Part shown: piece by piece, positions 7,305-8,297 of the stretch
How the letters are laid out: each line of letters starts with the position of its first letter
Position numbering within the stretch: position 1 is the first letter of the stretch
NCBI GenBank assembly: GCA_937911885.1
Contig: CALDPW010000137.1
Span: 1-8,297, forward strand
DNA length: 8,297 bases
Reading direction: 5' to 3'
From: an uncultured Clostridia bacterium
Lineage (GTDB): Bacteria > Bacillota > Clostridia > Christensenellales > UBA1242
The notes under the pieces: model-generated
The model's database searches: none
What the model was told of the DNA's origin: nothing
Seen by the model: the letters and a program-made list of their open reading frames with translations, nothing else
Translations under genes and position numbers: made by a program

Positions 7305-7333
7305 TTGAAAATGCTGCTAAATTATGATATAAT
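7305..7333 (+). promoter_or_regulatory. Promoter of the zeta-like kinase gene, extended -10
   Basis: TTGAAA (7305-7310), a 17-bp spacer and TATAAT (7328-7333), with TG one base upstream (7325-7326) making an extended -10. The start is expected near 7340. The ribosome binding site AAGGAG (7343-7348) lies 8 bases before the ATG at 7357. Confidence 0.85.
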
Positions 7334-7356
7334 GTTAGTAGCAAGGAGCATATTAA

Positions 7357-8297
7357 ATGATTGATGCAGAAGAAAAAATTCAATATACAATAGATAATTT
7401 TGAAGTTTATTCATCTGAAAAAACATTTAAAATACTGTTGGAGTACATAAAATTGCGTAACGGTATTGATGAGTATAAAGATGGTAAGCAAGTGTTTATT
7501 GTTGTTGGGCCTAGTGGCTCGGGGAAAAGCACATTTATTGCTAACTGCTATCAAAATAATGTTTTTGGTAATCAGGATGGTAATTTTGTTCCATTTATTA
7601 ACCGACACTATTTCAATCAAAATCGCCCTGAAAATCAACGAATTTATTTGCAGGATGAAATTAGAATTAAAAAACGTTTGCTCGAAAAAGGTAAGTGCTT
7701 TTTAATGGAAGTTGCTCAATTCGATGATGTTTATTTTCAATTTTTAAAAGATATTAAAGAAGTTTATGGCTATAAAGTTTGCATGATATATTTAACAAAA
7801 CGTCATCCAAGCGAAAATATTAGATGTGTTGAAAAGCGTGTGAGCGAAGGTTATCATGGCATGAAAACACGTGAACTAAATTTTAGACATGTAGCTGAAA
7901 TGTATGTTACCGATGGTTTAAATTTAGCAAAATCAATTCCTTTTTGTGATTCGGTTTTTGTAATCAATAACAAAACGCAAAACTTATCCGAAGTTCAGCG
8001 TCCAGTTGTGCTTATGCGTAAAACTTCCGCAACGGGAAAAATATATAAAAGTCCATTACAACACTATCAAGAGGAGTTTGATCGCATTATTAATCCAACA
8101 TTAAAAATGTATCGTCGTCCACTAAAAGTTGCAAGGGTAAAATTAACTTTTAAAGGAAATAAAGTAGAAACAATATATTCTTATCACACAGATGCAGCAT
8201 TAAATCAAGTGATAGAAGAGGAAACGTCTTTTAAGATGCGTTATGCATTGGAACATGTAGTTGCATTGGGTGGAGGTAGAAATGCGTATTTGGATGG
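7357..8297 (+). CDS. Zeta-toxin/UNAG-kinase-like P-loop protein (3' partial)
   Basis: The frame is open from the ATG at 7357 to the window edge, so 313 residues are visible and the C-terminus is missing. An N-terminal helical stretch leads to the strand VFIVV and the Walker A loop GPSGSGKS (51-58). A zeta-like core follows: LMEVAQF (116-122), the strand VCMIYL (141-146), and RVSEGYHGM (161-169), which resembles the RVxxGGHxVP element of zeta/PezT-like kinases. Next comes an Arg/Tyr segment (RHVAEMYVTDGLNLAK) and CDSVFVINN (197-205), which matches the usual D-x-x-x-[IV]-[YV]-x-N strand. Known zeta proteins phosphorylate UDP-N-acetylglucosamine or related substrates. Here the expected IN-x-D position reads INRH (81-84), so that activity is doubtful. 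After about residue 210 there are more than 100 extra residues I cannot assign. No antitoxin-like gene precedes it; downstream is not visible. It is divergent from the ABC operon. Confidence 0.75.
   Translation, partial: MIDAEEKIQYTIDNFEVYSSEKTFKILLEYIKLRNGIDEYKDGKQVFIVVGPSGSGKSTFIANCYQNNVFGNQDGNFVPFINRHYFNQNRPENQRIYLQDEIRIKKRLLEKGKCFLMEVAQFDDVYFQFLKDIKEVYGYKVCMIYLTKRHPSENIRCVEKRVSEGYHGMKTRELNFRHVAEMYVTDGLNLAKSIPFCDSVFVINNKTQNLSEVQRPVVLMRKTSATGKIYKSPLQHYQEEFDRIINPTLKMYRRPLKVARVKLTFKGNKVETIYSYHTDAALNQVIEEETSFKMRYALEHVVALGGGRNAYLD

Noticed and set aside
7212..7356. TPP or other riboswitch ahead of the ThiZ/ThiX-like operon
   Set aside because: The predicted leader is only about 40 bases, contains only the palindrome and ribosome site, and has no conserved riboswitch core.
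7411..7705. Short open frames on both strands inside the zeta-like gene
   Set aside because: They overlap the well-supported P-loop reading frame that starts at 7357 with promoter and AAGGAG. They carry no recognisable motifs.
1..8297. UGA read as tryptophan (Mycoplasma code)
   Set aside because: No in-frame TGA is seen in any of the genes, and Trp is encoded by TGG. All five visible stops are TAA, so the window gives no support for recoding, although it cannot exclude it.

Overview
The window is AT-rich (by eye about two thirds A+T) bacterial DNA. The ribosome binding sites are Shine-Dalgarno-like, the promoters match sigma-A consensus, the terminators are compact hairpins followed by T runs, and all five visible stop codons are TAA. 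TGG encodes Trp and no in-frame TGA is seen, so nothing calls for the Mycoplasma code. Together with the large GLUG-repeat surface protein and the YkvI-like transporter, this suggests a low-GC Firmicute (Bacillota), plausibly an uncultured host-associated lineage on the Bacilli/Mollicutes side or a Clostridium relative. That placement is an inference.

Layout from left to right. (1) Positions 2-3781 hold the C-terminal 1259 residues of a very large extracellular protein whose start lies outside the window. It has bacterial-repeat-like beta domains, two complete GLUG beta-helix modules, another beta domain, a prealbumin-like domain and an unusual C-terminus with no LPXTG or membrane anchor. A strong terminator follows. 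(2) A single-gene unit at 3894-4529 encodes a GNAT acetyltransferase, with its own promoter and terminator. (3) A single-gene unit at 4605-5621 encodes a YkvI-family membrane transporter. Its promoter lies so close to the ATG that the mRNA would be nearly leaderless, and there is no Shine-Dalgarno sequence. (4) A hairpin at 5620-5646 looks bidirectional and separates this gene from a convergent minus-strand operon. (5) That operon (7211 down to 5666) encodes an ABC ATPase and a NitT/TauT-type permease that overlap by 14 bases. No substrate-binding protein is visible. A 23-bp near-perfect palindrome at 7230-7252 sits over its predicted transcription start. (6) A divergent gene starts at 7357 and runs off the right edge. 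It encodes a P-loop protein resembling zeta-toxin/UDP-GlcNAc kinase-type proteins, with a changed active-site region and an extra C-terminal part.

The genes look like separate short transcription units rather than one pathway. The only clear functional partnership is the ATPase with the permease. The most promising items for a second look are the palindromic operator in front of the binding-protein-less ABC operon, the divergent zeta-like kinase, and the modular surface protein with its unexplained C-terminal tail. I did not find convincing evidence of a wholly new multi-gene system.
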